From NCBI GenBank assembly GCA_024693135.1, contig JAILLN010000014.1:42900-106899 (forward strand): a stretch of 64,000 nt of DNA, written 5' to 3'. The notes beneath the pieces were generated by a model. The model saw only the letters and a list, made by a program, of their open reading frames with translations. It did no database searches and had not been told where the DNA came from. The translations under genes and the position numbers were made by a program. The stretch comes from Lachnospiraceae bacterium (GTDB taxonomy: Bacteria; Bacillota; Clostridia; Lachnospirales; Lachnospiraceae). Shown here one piece after another: positions 7,784 through 17,033 of the stretch (position 1 is its first letter; every line of letters starts with the position of its first letter).

Positions 7784-9828
7784 TCTTCTGTTTCCTTCTT
7801 TACGACGGACTGTGCCGAAGTCTTCAGCCTGCAGGCATACTTCAGTGCCGCGTCATCTCCGTAGCATTCCACCGTGAGCTTCTCTAAATCCGCTCCCATG
7901 ATGGGAAGGTATACAAATTCTTTCGTTGCCTCTATGGGCGTGGAGCTCTTCAATGCGGTCCCGTCCTCGGCCAGGATCCGGTAAGAGGTGATCCCTTCCT
8001 CCTCAAGGAAGGTAAACTTCAGGGACATGAAGCCCGTCACGTCATTCAGGGTGGTCACATAGGATCCCACCTCCCCGGTCTCCTTCTTTCGGATGTTCAT
8101 GGCCGTCGTGATGTTCAGGGGGCCTGATTCGCTGTCCGGATCGATCACGACGTCGTCCACGAAATTCTCCCCGTTGTATAAACGGATCTTGGCGGCATCC
8201 ACATTGTCCTTGGAAAGCTTCAGGTGCCTCAGCTCCCCGTCCACCTTCGTCCTGGGACCGATCTGTACATTGTCGCACCAGAGCTCGAAATCCGTGACCT
8301 GTACTTCAAAACCTTCCGGGATGTGCAGGGAAAGGGCAAACATCTCCTTCTGCACAATGGGCTTGATATAATACGAAGCCCCGTCGGCGATCTCCTTTTC
8401 CACATAGCTTACGCCCAGCACGGCCGTCTGAAGATCCGCATCCGTGCCGCTGAGCATGGCGCTCACGCCCCCGCAGGTCAGCCGGTCGAAGGAATAAAGG
8501 GTGGTGGTATAAAGCTTCATGGCATCCAGCATCTCATTCTGTGTGGATTCATAATCATCCACCGCATCCTGGTATTCATCCAGGGTCATGTAGCCCATCC
8601 GGTTCTGTACAGCATATTCCTTGAGCTTCTCCTGCTGTTCCTTCACGCTTTTCTGGTATTCCGTATAGGAATTCCGTACGGATACATAATTGTTGTAAGC
8701 ATCCGTGACGCTCTGGTCCAGATCGTCCTTGGCGGAGAGCTCATCCTTATGCAGGCTGACGTAGTCCATCACATTATTGAAAAGGACATAGGGATCATCC
8801 TCGATAAAACGGGTGCCGTCCAGGTTTCCCTTCAGGAAGAGCCGGGAGAACTTGACAAAAAGGATCCGGAATTTTCCCGCCCAGTAGCTGTCGATCTTTT
8901 CCAGAAAGTTCTTGTAGGCCGCCTTAAAGGCCTTCTTGCTTACCTCCTGGCCGTTCATGGCTTGATATACATAGCTGGAGATCAGGTTCATGTCCGAGCC
9001 GTACTTGCCCTTCATGATGTCATAATTGATGCTGAGCTCCTTCAGGCCCGTGGTGGCCGCAATACAGGCTTCATAATATTTCTCGTCCCTGTCCTCCGCA
9101 TACTGGATGAGCTTTTCCAGGCTTTCCCGGTCGATCTTGGCCTCCACATAGGGCTTTTCAAATTCGTAGCCCGTAGTCAGATCCACCCCGATCTTCTTGG
9201 AGAGCTTCTGCACATCCGCCTCGAAGGTCCTCCGGTCGGATGCCACGGTATTGTTCAGCTTGTCCAGCTTCTTCTGGATCCGGTCGATATCCGACTGGGT
9301 CGCCTGGCCCATCTTAAACCTGGCCCTGGTCCTGTCCAGGCTGTCGGTATAATTCGTGATCCGCTCTTCATTGAAGGCAATATTTTCCTGAAGCGTCACG
9401 ATCTCCACGTAGAGATTGTTGATCTCCTCCCCGATCTTGTAGACCAGGTCCTGCACCTTATGCTCTGCCACAGCGATGTCATTGAGCAGGGCCATGGGCT
9501 TTACCTGCTGCTCTGATTCCTGGGAGAAGTCCAGCTTCTGCGGGAACTTGAAGGAAAGCAGGGGAGACCAGCGGAAGGTCCTCAGGTTCTTTTTCTTGAG
9601 CTTCAATGCCTTGACGGCGCTGTCATACTGTGCCCTCTTGGACTCTACGGCATCCTCGGCGCCCTCATATTCATAGCTGTGCTTGATGGCAAGGGACCTG
9701 GCCGTGGAAAGCTTCATCTTCTTCTTGGCCTGCGCCGCATAGGTCTGTACCGGAAAGGACGGGAGCACGAGAGACGCCGCGAGAATACATGCTATGCACT
9801 TTTTCGCTGTCTCATGCAGCCTCTTCAT
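7780..9828 (-). CDS. TolC-like exported coiled-coil protein in CIS operon
   Basis: A 682-aa product. I place the start at the ATG 9828, which has GGAGG five bases upstream; it gives a clean signal peptide (MKRLHETAKK followed by IACILAASLVLPSFPV) with cleavage near TYAAQA. The first 420 residues have the long helical hairpin pattern of TolC/outer membrane efflux proteins: KLSTARSLAIKHSYEYEGAED, then LYVEIVTLQENIAFNEERI and ARFKMGQATQSDIDRIQKKL. Similar helices recur at 340-430. The last 200 residues are beta-rich (EVQVTDFELWCDNVQIGP). It overlaps the MORN gene by 17 bp. A TolC-type protein in a monoderm-looking genome cannot be a classic outer membrane channel. A periplasm/wall-spanning conduit or adaptor for the injection system is my inference. 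Confidence 0.82.
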   Translation of the reverse strand: MKRLHETAKKCIACILAASLVLPSFPVQTYAAQAKKKMKLSTARSLAIKHSYEYEGAEDAVESKRAQYDSAVKALKLKKKNLRTFRWSPLLSFKFPQKLDFSQESEQQVKPMALLNDIAVAEHKVQDLVYKIGEEINNLYVEIVTLQENIAFNEERITNYTDSLDRTRARFKMGQATQSDIDRIQKKLDKLNNTVASDRRTFEADVQKLSKKIGVDLTTGYEFEKPYVEAKIDRESLEKLIQYAEDRDEKYYEACIAATTGLKELSINYDIMKGKYGSDMNLISSYVYQAMNGQEVSKKAFKAAYKNFLEKIDSYWAGKFRILFVKFSRLFLKGNLDGTRFIEDDPYVLFNNVMDYVSLHKDELSAKDDLDQSVTDAYNNYVSVRNSYTEYQKSVKEQQEKLKEYAVQNRMGYMTLDEYQDAVDDYESTQNEMLDAMKLYTTTLYSFDRLTCGGVSAMLSGTDADLQTAVLGVSYVEKEIADGASYYIKPIVQKEMFALSLHIPEGFEVQVTDFELWCDNVQIGPRTKVDGELRHLKLSKDNVDAAKIRLYNGENFVDDVVIDPDSESGPLNITTAMNIRKKETGEVGSYVTTLNDVTGFMSLKFTFLEEEGITSYRILAEDGTALKSSTPIEATKEFVYLPIMGADLEKLTVECYGDDAALKYACRLKTSAQSVVKKETEE

Positions 9829-11065
9829 CGCTTCCTCCATCCGAAATCCCATAAAAAGCGAACTCTCCTCCCGCTTCTTTGCATACGAAAGAATAGATCA
9901 GGTCGCCCCTCCGGAAGGAATAAACATATACCGTATAGTCCTCGTCAAACCCGTTCACGACGATGTCGTCTGTATAATTGGAAGTGGAATCCATATCCAC
10001 CTTTCCGTCCAGGACATATTTTTCATCATTCAGCAGATTGATGGCCACCGCCTCCGGCAGGATCACCGAGGAATTTCCCTCATAGATGATATCGCCCAGA
10101 AGGGCTTGTACTCCCTCTATGGTATTTACCGTTTCTTTGCCGGAGCTGAATTCTTCCGACAGTACATATACCGTCTCCGCTTTCTGGGAATCATCCGCCG
10201 CGCCCCCATCCGAAGACGCCAGGTACAGCGCACCGATATCACTTAAATATACGACGGAATCCCCTCCCAGGTCAGGATCTTCTTCATAAAGGGTCTGATC
10301 GCCGTGATAGACCCCCCGGATCTCCTCCGGCGTCTTGCCCAGAAGAGAGCTGTATACGATCCGGTCGGAAGCAAACTCCCCTCCGTAGATCAGGTTGCTG
10401 CCCCCGTCATAGAGCTTGCCCTCGCCCTCCTTCATGCCCCTCTGGAAGGATCCCACGTATTCCTGGGTGCCGTCCGGGCGGAAGAGCTTCCCCTCTCCTT
10501 CATACAGGTTATCATGGAAGGCTCCCTGATAATGAAGGCTTCCATCCTCATAATACTGCTTCCCTTCTCCCTCATACTTATTCTTTTCGAAGGCGCCCTC
10601 ATAGAGCATCACATTGTAGGGAGAATAGAGCTTCCCGCTGCCCGTCGCATAGCCCTTGTCCACCGTGCCCTCATAGGCGATATAGCCGGACTTGGCCTTG
10701 ATCCGCACCTTATTCTTGGCAAGCCTTAAGAGGATGGACTTGTAGGAATACGTCCTCATGCCGTTGCTTTCCACAAACTTGGAGTAGATCTTTGAGGTAC
10801 TCCCGATATACCAAAGGCTCAATACCCCGATCAGGACCACGATGGCATAGGCCAGCTTCTTGCTCACGAGCCATCCGAAGATGGAATAATAATCATCCCG
10901 GCTCTTGGGCCTGACATCTAAGAGCTTAAAGAAGAAATTCCGGATGCCGCCGATGATGCGGGTACGGACAAAGTTCCAGCTGGTCCAAAGCTTGATCTTG
11001 GATACGAGGGAAGCAAACTTCGATTTAATTGTGGTCCAGAAGATCTGGAATAGGTTCTGGCCCAT
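9812..11065 (-). CDS. MORN-repeat membrane protein in CIS operon
   Basis: A 417-aa protein with an N-terminal basic amphipathic stretch, a single membrane helix at about residues 69-88 (LAYAIVVLIGVLSLWYIG), and then about five MORN repeats between residues 115 and 235 (YEGAFEKNKYEGEGKQYYEDG, FHDNLYEGEGKLFRPDG, FQRGMKEGEGKLYDGG). The last 170 residues are a separate domain with no motif I recognise. The predicted topology puts the MORN repeats outside if the N-terminus is cytoplasmic. MORN sheets usually scaffold other proteins or bind membranes. It sits 12 bp after the cyclase-like sensor gene and overlaps the TolC-like gene. Confidence 0.85.
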   Translation of the reverse strand: MGQNLFQIFWTTIKSKFASLVSKIKLWTSWNFVRTRIIGGIRNFFFKLLDVRPKSRDDYYSIFGWLVSKKLAYAIVVLIGVLSLWYIGSTSKIYSKFVESNGMRTYSYKSILLRLAKNKVRIKAKSGYIAYEGTVDKGYATGSGKLYSPYNVMLYEGAFEKNKYEGEGKQYYEDGSLHYQGAFHDNLYEGEGKLFRPDGTQEYVGSFQRGMKEGEGKLYDGGSNLIYGGEFASDRIVYSSLLGKTPEEIRGVYHGDQTLYEEDPDLGGDSVVYLSDIGALYLASSDGGAADDSQKAETVYVLSEEFSSGKETVNTIEGVQALLGDIIYEGNSSVILPEAVAINLLNDEKYVLDGKVDMDSTSNYTDDIVVNGFDEDYTVYVYSFRRGDLIYSFVCKEAGGEFAFYGISDGGSDEEAA

Positions 11066-11077
11066 ATCAGACTATCC

Positions 11078-13546
11078 TCATCTTTCCGTTTTTAACGCGC
11101 CGAAGTCCTCATTCGGGCGCTCTTCGTTCAGGTATCTCTCGCTTTCGAATAAATACCAGCGGGTGATCTCATCCTCCGGGCATTCCTTCAATACCTCGGA
11201 GAACCGGTTCCTCGCGGTATAAAAATCCTTTTGATAGAAGATCTGCAGGGCAGATTCGAATTTCTCCTTATTGATGATCTTCATCTGGCGCTCACGCATG
11301 GGACAGGCATCCAAAACCTCATAGAGCGCCTCGTCGGTATAGGAGTCCTCCTCCTTAAGCCGGATAAATCCGATATAGCGGTTTTCTCCCAGCTCTTCTC
11401 TCTCCTTCACCTTGGCTGTCACCACCACATATACCCCCAGCTTGCGGAACCATTTCGCATACCGCTCATAGTCCTCCGAATGCCTGGTGCTTAAGAAGGT
11501 CAGGCTCTGGGCGCTGATGCCCACGATGCCGTACACAAAGGATGCATAGTAGAGGAATATGGAAGCAGGCGCCGCATCCGGGTCAGAGAGCTGCCTTTGG
11601 ATGTACTGGACGGCCTGGCCGGTAACCCGGTTTTCCGATTCCAGAAAAAGGAGCTGCATCAGCGACAGGGAACTGTCCTGGGAGACCAGGATCCCCTCCC
11701 TGTTTTCCGCATACTGCTCCATATAGGAGACGGTGCGGCTGAGGGTATGCATTCTTTTCTTATCGTAGAGGGTACGCTCCGTGGAAAACATCATGATCGT
11801 GCCGTTCACCGGCATCATCTCGCCGTTCTTCACATCGAAGATGGAATTCTTGCCCATGATGGCTTCGATATTCTTCGGAGCAAACCGGTAATACGCCTCG
11901 AAGATCCGGTATTTGGAATAATTGATCTCCGCCATCTTCCTCTGAAGCTCTGCCAAGGAATTCCACAGGGAGATCATATCCTGGGCAGGGGTCTCCGGGA
12001 CCAGCTGCAGCCCCACCCGCCCCATGGCAAGCTCATGCATGGCCTTCTCAAACCGCCTCAGCTCCGCTCCCTGCATATAGAGGATGAAGAAAAGCAGCGC
12101 ACTTCCCGCAAGAATGAGGACCACATAGGCCGCCAGCAGCCGCCAAAGATCCGACCAGATCCCCAGGTTCGGATCCGTCTCCACGATGATCCCCCCAAGG
12201 GCATAGGTGCTGTTCAGCTCATCCTGCGTAACGCCCACCGCGAGATGGTCTTCTCCCGCGGCCTGGATCTGGATCATAGCATCCGAGGTATTGCCGGCCA
12301 GGACCGATGCCATGGAATCCAGCACCTTCCCATAGCTCCAGGAGGCTTTTTCCTGATTTTTCCCGGACAGGCTCGTAAGCACCATTCCGTCGGTCAGCCT
12401 GAGCAGGAAGACATCGCTGAATACCACGTCATTGCCTTCTCTCCCGGCAAAACGGGCAAGGCTTCCCTGGATCCGCCGGTAATCATCCCCGTTGTAATAC
12501 TCCTTGGAGTCAAAGTCGATCCCCGACAGGTCTCCGATATTGTCCAGTTCCCCGTGGAGGGAGAGCAGGGCAAACCTGCTGTACTCCTGGGTCCCGGCCT
12601 TTTTGTATTCCTTCATCGCAAAGAGGAAGGCCGAAGTGACCACCACCACCAGCACCAGCTCCAAAAGGCACATCAGGTAAAATACCCGGTTCCGGTTCCT
12701 CGTATAATAGAAAAGCGCCGCCAGCAGCACATACCAGATCAATATGCCCATGGCCCAGAAGACGATATAGCGCTGGTACATTCCAAGCCATTTTCCCATG
12801 CTGAAACGCACATTGTGCATCAGGTTCTGTATCCGGTAATCCGGGCTGAAGACAGAGTCCGGCGCATCCTTGTCCGTCCTCACAAGAAGGGTGTCGGACA
12901 GGTAGCATGCATCCGAATAAAAGGATCCCGGCGCACAGTCACGGTAATAGATGACATCCGCCGGCGGGGTCTCCGAAGGATGCTCTCCCCTCTTGTCCTC
13001 CGCCTCCTCATCAGCTCCGCCATTGTCGTAGGACTTCAGCGCCTCAAAGGGGATCTCATATACCGTTGCCCTCCGGCCGTTCTGGGTCAGGGTCGTGATA
13101 TGGATCTTTTCATTTTCCACCGACAGATTCTTTACGGCTTCATTCTCCCCCAGAAGGAACCGGTCCGTCCTTGCTATGGCATGGACATGCCCGTCCAGCT
13201 GCAACACCCGGAAAAGGGTATAGGGCTGGCCGTCTTCCATGTCCGGCGTGGAGCAGACAGCAAAAAGCGCCCCGTTTCCGGCACACAGATCATGCACCAA
13301 AAGCTCCCTGGCGCTGGATACATGATAGGTCTTGCGGATGACCCCGTCCGGATCGATCCGGTAGATATGCCCCCGGCCGTCCCAGTTTTCCGCAAGATAA
13401 ACCTGCCCGTCGAGAATATCCGCAGAGGTAAACTTCGTATACTCCGGCACATGATCCAGGTCCGGGACCAGGCTGGCAAACAAAAATATGGACAGCAACA
13501 GGCTGAGGACGAATATACAGGCTATGATTCTCACTCGAAGGCTCAT
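11078..13546 (-). CDS. Multi-pass sensor with degenerate class III nucleotidyl cyclase domain
   Basis: An 822-aa protein; the ATG at 13546 with GAGG five bases upstream is preferred over a GTG two codons earlier. Membrane helices lie at about 6-28, two at about 250-310 and one at about 465-492. The first outside segment (30-190) reads like propeller strands (GHIYRIDPDGVIRKTY); the second (310-465) has a Cache-like look. HAMP-like helices (RRFEKAMHELAMGRVGLQL) follow, then a cyclase-like domain whose entry reads FAPKNIEAIMGKNSIFD. The metal-binding FADIRGF motif is replaced by FSTERTL, so catalysis is unlikely. The C-terminus (FYQKDFYTARNRFSEVLKE) is the TPR-like tail often seen after such cyclases. 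Probably a sensory or scaffold subunit of the injection apparatus. Confidence 0.85.
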   Translation of the reverse strand: MSLRVRIIACIFVLSLLLSIFLFASLVPDLDHVPEYTKFTSADILDGQVYLAENWDGRGHIYRIDPDGVIRKTYHVSSARELLVHDLCAGNGALFAVCSTPDMEDGQPYTLFRVLQLDGHVHAIARTDRFLLGENEAVKNLSVENEKIHITTLTQNGRRATVYEIPFEALKSYDNGGADEEAEDKRGEHPSETPPADVIYYRDCAPGSFYSDACYLSDTLLVRTDKDAPDSVFSPDYRIQNLMHNVRFSMGKWLGMYQRYIVFWAMGILIWYVLLAALFYYTRNRNRVFYLMCLLELVLVVVVTSAFLFAMKEYKKAGTQEYSRFALLSLHGELDNIGDLSGIDFDSKEYYNGDDYRRIQGSLARFAGREGNDVVFSDVFLLRLTDGMVLTSLSGKNQEKASWSYGKVLDSMASVLAGNTSDAMIQIQAAGEDHLAVGVTQDELNSTYALGGIIVETDPNLGIWSDLWRLLAAYVVLILAGSALLFFILYMQGAELRRFEKAMHELAMGRVGLQLVPETPAQDMISLWNSLAELQRKMAEINYSKYRIFEAYYRFAPKNIEAIMGKNSIFDVKNGEMMPVNGTIMMFSTERTLYDKKRMHTLSRTVSYMEQYAENREGILVSQDSSLSLMQLLFLESENRVTGQAVQYIQRQLSDPDAAPASIFLYYASFVYGIVGISAQSLTFLSTRHSEDYERYAKWFRKLGVYVVVTAKVKEREELGENRYIGFIRLKEEDSYTDEALYEVLDACPMRERQMKIINKEKFESALQIFYQKDFYTARNRFSEVLKECPEDEITRWYLFESERYLNEERPNEDFGALKTER

Positions 13547-13548
13547 GG

Positions 13549-14409
13549 TCACCTCGCTAAACTCTCCGTTCCGATCTGCTTAAAGCTGTTGTAGAAAATC
13601 CTCAGGAAGGGAATGTCTCCCACCGCGAGGTTGGTCAAAAGCAATGCCAGGGCGATGATCCCCAGGATCAGGCAGATCCAGAAAAGTACCCCGAAAAGCT
13701 GGTCTGCATTGCGGTAGAAGAAGCTCCTGATCTTCGTGGTCCATCTGCGCTTTGCATCCGGAGTGGAAGCGATCTGGATGTCCCGGTACAGCTCCATGAA
13801 CCGGGTATAGCTGCGGTTCTTGACTTTCTGGGAAAGCAGCTCGTAGCTGATATTTTTCTGATCCTTCTTTTCTGCCAGGACAGAAAGCAGGATCTGTGCG
13901 CAGGCCGTGGCGCAGTCCCGCTCCGAGCGCATGGGATCCAGATCCTTCAGGTCCAGCTTGTAGCTCAGATAGACGCTCCGGTCCTTTGTCAGATTGAGCC
14001 CGTCCTGGGTCAGCACCAGATACAGCAGCTGCCAGGGAAGGCCCGACGTAATGCAGCTTAGGATCACGTTGGTGCAGATCTCCTCGCACTGGGGAAGGGT
14101 AAAGGCTTCTCCTACGAAAAACCGGCTCATGGGCCGCTCCGTCCGGTAGGGCATCACCATCACATACTTCTGCTCAAAGGTAAAGCTTTCGATGACCGGA
14201 TCCTCTCCCCTGGCCTCATCCCATTTTACGGCGGAAGAACGGAAGATCTCCAGAAGCTCCTTCACCAGCTCATGATGCTTGATCACCAGCAGAGTGAATA
14301 AGCTGCCGGACTCCTTCCCGGCCTCCCTTGCGATATAGCAGTCATTGATCTCGCTGACAAAGCAGGTCGATACCACGAGATACTGCGTTTTATGGGAAGC
14401 ATAGACCAT
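13549..14409 (-). CDS. Pseudokinase-like protein with C-terminal membrane helix
   Basis: A 286-aa protein in the CIS operon. A soluble N-terminal domain of about 230 residues is followed by one membrane helix at about 235-262 (FGVLFWICLILGIIALALLL) and a short tail. The soluble part has a kinase-like order of elements: a YVMVMPYRTERPMSRFF hinge-like segment and a LLYLVLTQDGLNLTKDRSVY segment where a catalytic loop would be, but no HRD, DFG or glycine loop. The layout of cytoplasmic pseudokinase plus one helix recalls EssB/YukC of type VII secretion; this is a resemblance in architecture only. Start and stop codons overlap those of the upstream gene (TAATG). Function unknown. Confidence 0.8.
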   Translation of the reverse strand: MVYASHKTQYLVVSTCFVSEINDCYIAREAGKESGSLFTLLVIKHHELVKELLEIFRSSAVKWDEARGEDPVIESFTFEQKYVMVMPYRTERPMSRFFVGEAFTLPQCEEICTNVILSCITSGLPWQLLYLVLTQDGLNLTKDRSVYLSYKLDLKDLDPMRSERDCATACAQILLSVLAEKKDQKNISYELLSQKVKNRSYTRFMELYRDIQIASTPDAKRRWTTKIRSFFYRNADQLFGVLFWICLILGIIALALLLTNLAVGDIPFLRIFYNSFKQIGTESLAR

Positions 14410-16241
14410 TATTTCTTATCTCCGGATTCTTCCTTATCCACATGGATGGTCTTGTCCGGGAGCATCTGCTTCTTGACGATGGCATAGGCATAGGCACAGA
14501 TGACCGGCATATCGGTGCAGTAGATCCGGATCTCATAGACGCCCTCCTTGGAAGGGGCGGTATAGATGCCGTCCGAGCTGATCTCGCCGCTTCCGGTGGA
14601 AGTCAGCTCATAGGTGATGCTGCAGCTCTTCATATTGTTGAAGCGGACCCCGAAGAAGTGCGTCTCCCTGGTCCCCATGATGACCGTAGGCGTATCCACG
14701 GAAATGCTCTTATCGTAGTAATCCTCCGTAAGCTCCACATCCTCTCCTGCCGGGAAGCGGATCGCCACCCAGCGGTAGGTCAGCACCAGATAATCCACGC
14801 TTTTCAGCAGCTTGGCCGCCACCACGAAGGTGCCCTTCTCATTCAATACCTTGACGGCTGTCTCGGCATCCACCAGACGGACGTTCTGCCGGCTGAAGAG
14901 ATCCGGATTGCCGTAGATCGTGCTCTTCATATTGGCTCCCACATCCGGGTCGTCCGATACATAATCATAGCCGATGTCCACGTAGACATTGCCCTTGCCC
15001 AGACCGTGCGTGATCTCTCCGGAGTACCGGATGTCTCCTTCCCTGGCATTCTTGCCGAGGGGGATCTCCAGGGTGCCGGTGGCGATATTTCTCATGTCGC
15101 CATGTACGGCTCCGGCCACGGGCATCTCCCCGCTGCTCTGGCCCATCTCCCTTCCCTCCAGCTCCACATCCTTGACATAGTATTCCAGATAACGGTAACG
15201 CATGGAGGTCTGGGAAGGCGCCATGATGTACTTCTTGCTCAGGGGCTCCCTTACCTCGTCGATGATATAGGCATTTTCCGTGCGCTCCATGTGGATCAGG
15301 GCCAGCGCGATGGAATCCTGCAGCATGCCCACCTGCCTCATCTCCAGGTTGATCCTTCCGATCTCCTTGCCCACGATCTCCACGGGGCTTAAGCCGCTCA
15401 CCCTGACCTTGATGGAGAAATTGGAAGCCGTGCCGATGGCATGCTCGTCCTCGAAGGCTGTGGCAGAACCGCTGCGGAGAATGATATCCGTCTCCTCCAC
15501 CTCCAGATCCTGTACGTTTACCCAATATTCCCGGCTTAAGGATTCGCCCTGGCCCAGCTTCACATCTTCCACTCCGATCTCAACGGAATGCTCTCCTTCT
15601 GCCGTAAGGAAGATGGGCGTCTCCAGGATGCCCCTGCAGTTGAGGCTCACATCTGCCGTGGTCAGCTTCCTCACCTCCAGCAGGATCCTTAACGTCCTGC
15701 CCCGGCTCACCGTGCTGGGCATCACCACTTCGCCCACAAAATTCTGGCTCTTAAACAGGGTCTGCCTGGTCAGGAATTCCGACTCAAAGCCATAGACCGA
15801 GGTTTCTTCCTCCGGATCGGTAAGGAAAAGCTCATATCCCTCCGAGACCCGGTTGTATTCATACTCCTGCCCCTGGCCCTTATGGTTCACGGAATATACG
15901 CTATGCACGTCCTGCTCCCGGAACCGAACGTTCAGCTTTGCATCATTGCCGGTAAGCGAGTCAAATCCCTCGATGGCAGAAAGCTTCCGGACGACCGAGG
16001 AATCCACCACGATCTCCCGTCCGGAGCCGTCGAAGGCCACCCCGCTTTCCACCAGGATGGAGAGGTCGTCTAAGCTCACCACCCCCATGCCGCATACCAC
16101 CCCGGCTCCGTACATCAGGCTGTTGAGGAAATGCTGCTTGTTCATGTAATAATTCTGCTCAGCCTGGAAATCCACGCTGGTCAGCATTTTCCCCGGATAA
16201 TAACGGTTCCGTTCAAACGGATACAAAGCGCCGCTGCTCAT
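14409..16241 (-). CDS. CIS baseplate/fibre-type protein, first gene of structural operon
   Basis: A 610-aa protein starting MSSGALYPFERNRYYPGKML followed by SVDFQAEQNYYMNKQHFLN. This 'RNRYYPGKxLTxxDFxxEQxYxxxK' opening occurs in a protein family I associate with extracellular-type CIS clusters, where it appears near baseplate genes. The rest is beta-rich, with a DVELTEDYYDKSISVDTPTV segment and an Ig-like C-terminal domain (STGSGEISSDGIYTAPSKEG, a Big-like pattern) that would suit target or surface contact. No signal peptide. The ATG follows AAGGA at 8 bp. There are 123 bp between it and the upstream kinase stop, room for a promoter that I could not fix with confidence. Confidence 0.8.
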   Translation of the reverse strand: MSSGALYPFERNRYYPGKMLTSVDFQAEQNYYMNKQHFLNSLMYGAGVVCGMGVVSLDDLSILVESGVAFDGSGREIVVDSSVVRKLSAIEGFDSLTGNDAKLNVRFREQDVHSVYSVNHKGQGQEYEYNRVSEGYELFLTDPEEETSVYGFESEFLTRQTLFKSQNFVGEVVMPSTVSRGRTLRILLEVRKLTTADVSLNCRGILETPIFLTAEGEHSVEIGVEDVKLGQGESLSREYWVNVQDLEVEETDIILRSGSATAFEDEHAIGTASNFSIKVRVSGLSPVEIVGKEIGRINLEMRQVGMLQDSIALALIHMERTENAYIIDEVREPLSKKYIMAPSQTSMRYRYLEYYVKDVELEGREMGQSSGEMPVAGAVHGDMRNIATGTLEIPLGKNAREGDIRYSGEITHGLGKGNVYVDIGYDYVSDDPDVGANMKSTIYGNPDLFSRQNVRLVDAETAVKVLNEKGTFVVAAKLLKSVDYLVLTYRWVAIRFPAGEDVELTEDYYDKSISVDTPTVIMGTRETHFFGVRFNNMKSCSITYELTSTGSGEISSDGIYTAPSKEGVYEIRIYCTDMPVICAYAYAIVKKQMLPDKTIHVDKEESGDKK

Positions 16242-16364
16242 AAGTCATTCCTTTCTTGCGCCTGAAAAAAGGGCGCAATTCCCCAAAAATACACTTTCGG
16301 AAACAATTTTATCAGATATACGGTCACGAAAGGGACACAAATTATGTAAATCCTTATATGGGTT

Positions 16365-17033
16365 TTATTTCACCGGGATGCGGATCATGGCGTGAGTCCC
16401 GTCCCCTTTTCCGGAAATATAGGACAGGGATCCCCCGCACATGACCTTCAGCAGATAGCGCACGCTCTGGATGCCGATATGGGAGCGGCCCTCCTCCATG
16501 GGAGCATCCGGGTCGAAGCCGTCCCCGTCGTCATAGACCTCCACGCAGTAGTTTTCCCAGCCGCGGAAGGAGGAGATCCGAAGGGTGCCCCCGTTTTCCT
16601 TCTTCCCGATGCCGTGGCGTACCGCATTCTCCACGATGGCCTGTACCGAAAGGGCAGGCAGGCAGAAGTCCTTCTCGTGGATATTGTATTCCACGTTCAG
16701 CTCCTCGCCGTAGCGCAGACGCTCCAAGTCCAGATACCGCTCGATATGCTCCAGCTCCTCGGAAAAGGGAACGGGCTCCTCTCTCTTGATCAAATCCAGA
16801 TTTGTCCTGAGATAAGAAGAAAAATCACTGATCGCCTCCTGGGCGATGGCCGTGTCTTTCTCACACAGATAGTAGATCGTATTCAATACGTTGAAGATAA
16901 AATGCGGGCCGATCTGGGAGAGGACCAGGCGGGTGTTCATCTTTTCCAGTTCGTCCTCTGTGCCGGCCTCCTGCGGTGTTTCCTTATGCTCCTCCTTATG
17001 TTCCGGAGTTTTTTTCTGGAAAGGCCAGATCAT
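16365..17033 (-). CDS. Soluble LytS/YesM-type sensor histidine kinase
   Basis: A 222-aa kinase with no membrane helix or sensory domain. Residues 38-52 (SQIGPHFIFNVLNTI) hold the phospho-accepting His44 in the His_kinase (LytS/YesM) context, and the ATP-binding part has the N-box AIVENAVRHGIG and a DGDGFDPD G-box. Typical family members carry 200-300 extra N-terminal residues, so this one is a bare catalytic core with a charged 30-residue leader and must receive its signal from a partner protein. It overlaps the response regulator by four bases and lies just upstream of the CIS structural genes on the same strand, which suggests control of the CIS. Confidence 0.92.
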   Translation of the reverse strand: MIWPFQKKTPEHKEEHKETPQEAGTEDELEKMNTRLVLSQIGPHFIFNVLNTIYYLCEKDTAIAQEAISDFSSYLRTNLDLIKREEPVPFSEELEHIERYLDLERLRYGEELNVEYNIHEKDFCLPALSVQAIVENAVRHGIGKKENGGTLRISSFRGWENYCVEVYDDGDGFDPDAPMEEGRSHIGIQSVRYLLKVMCGGSLSYISGKGDGTHAMIRIPVK

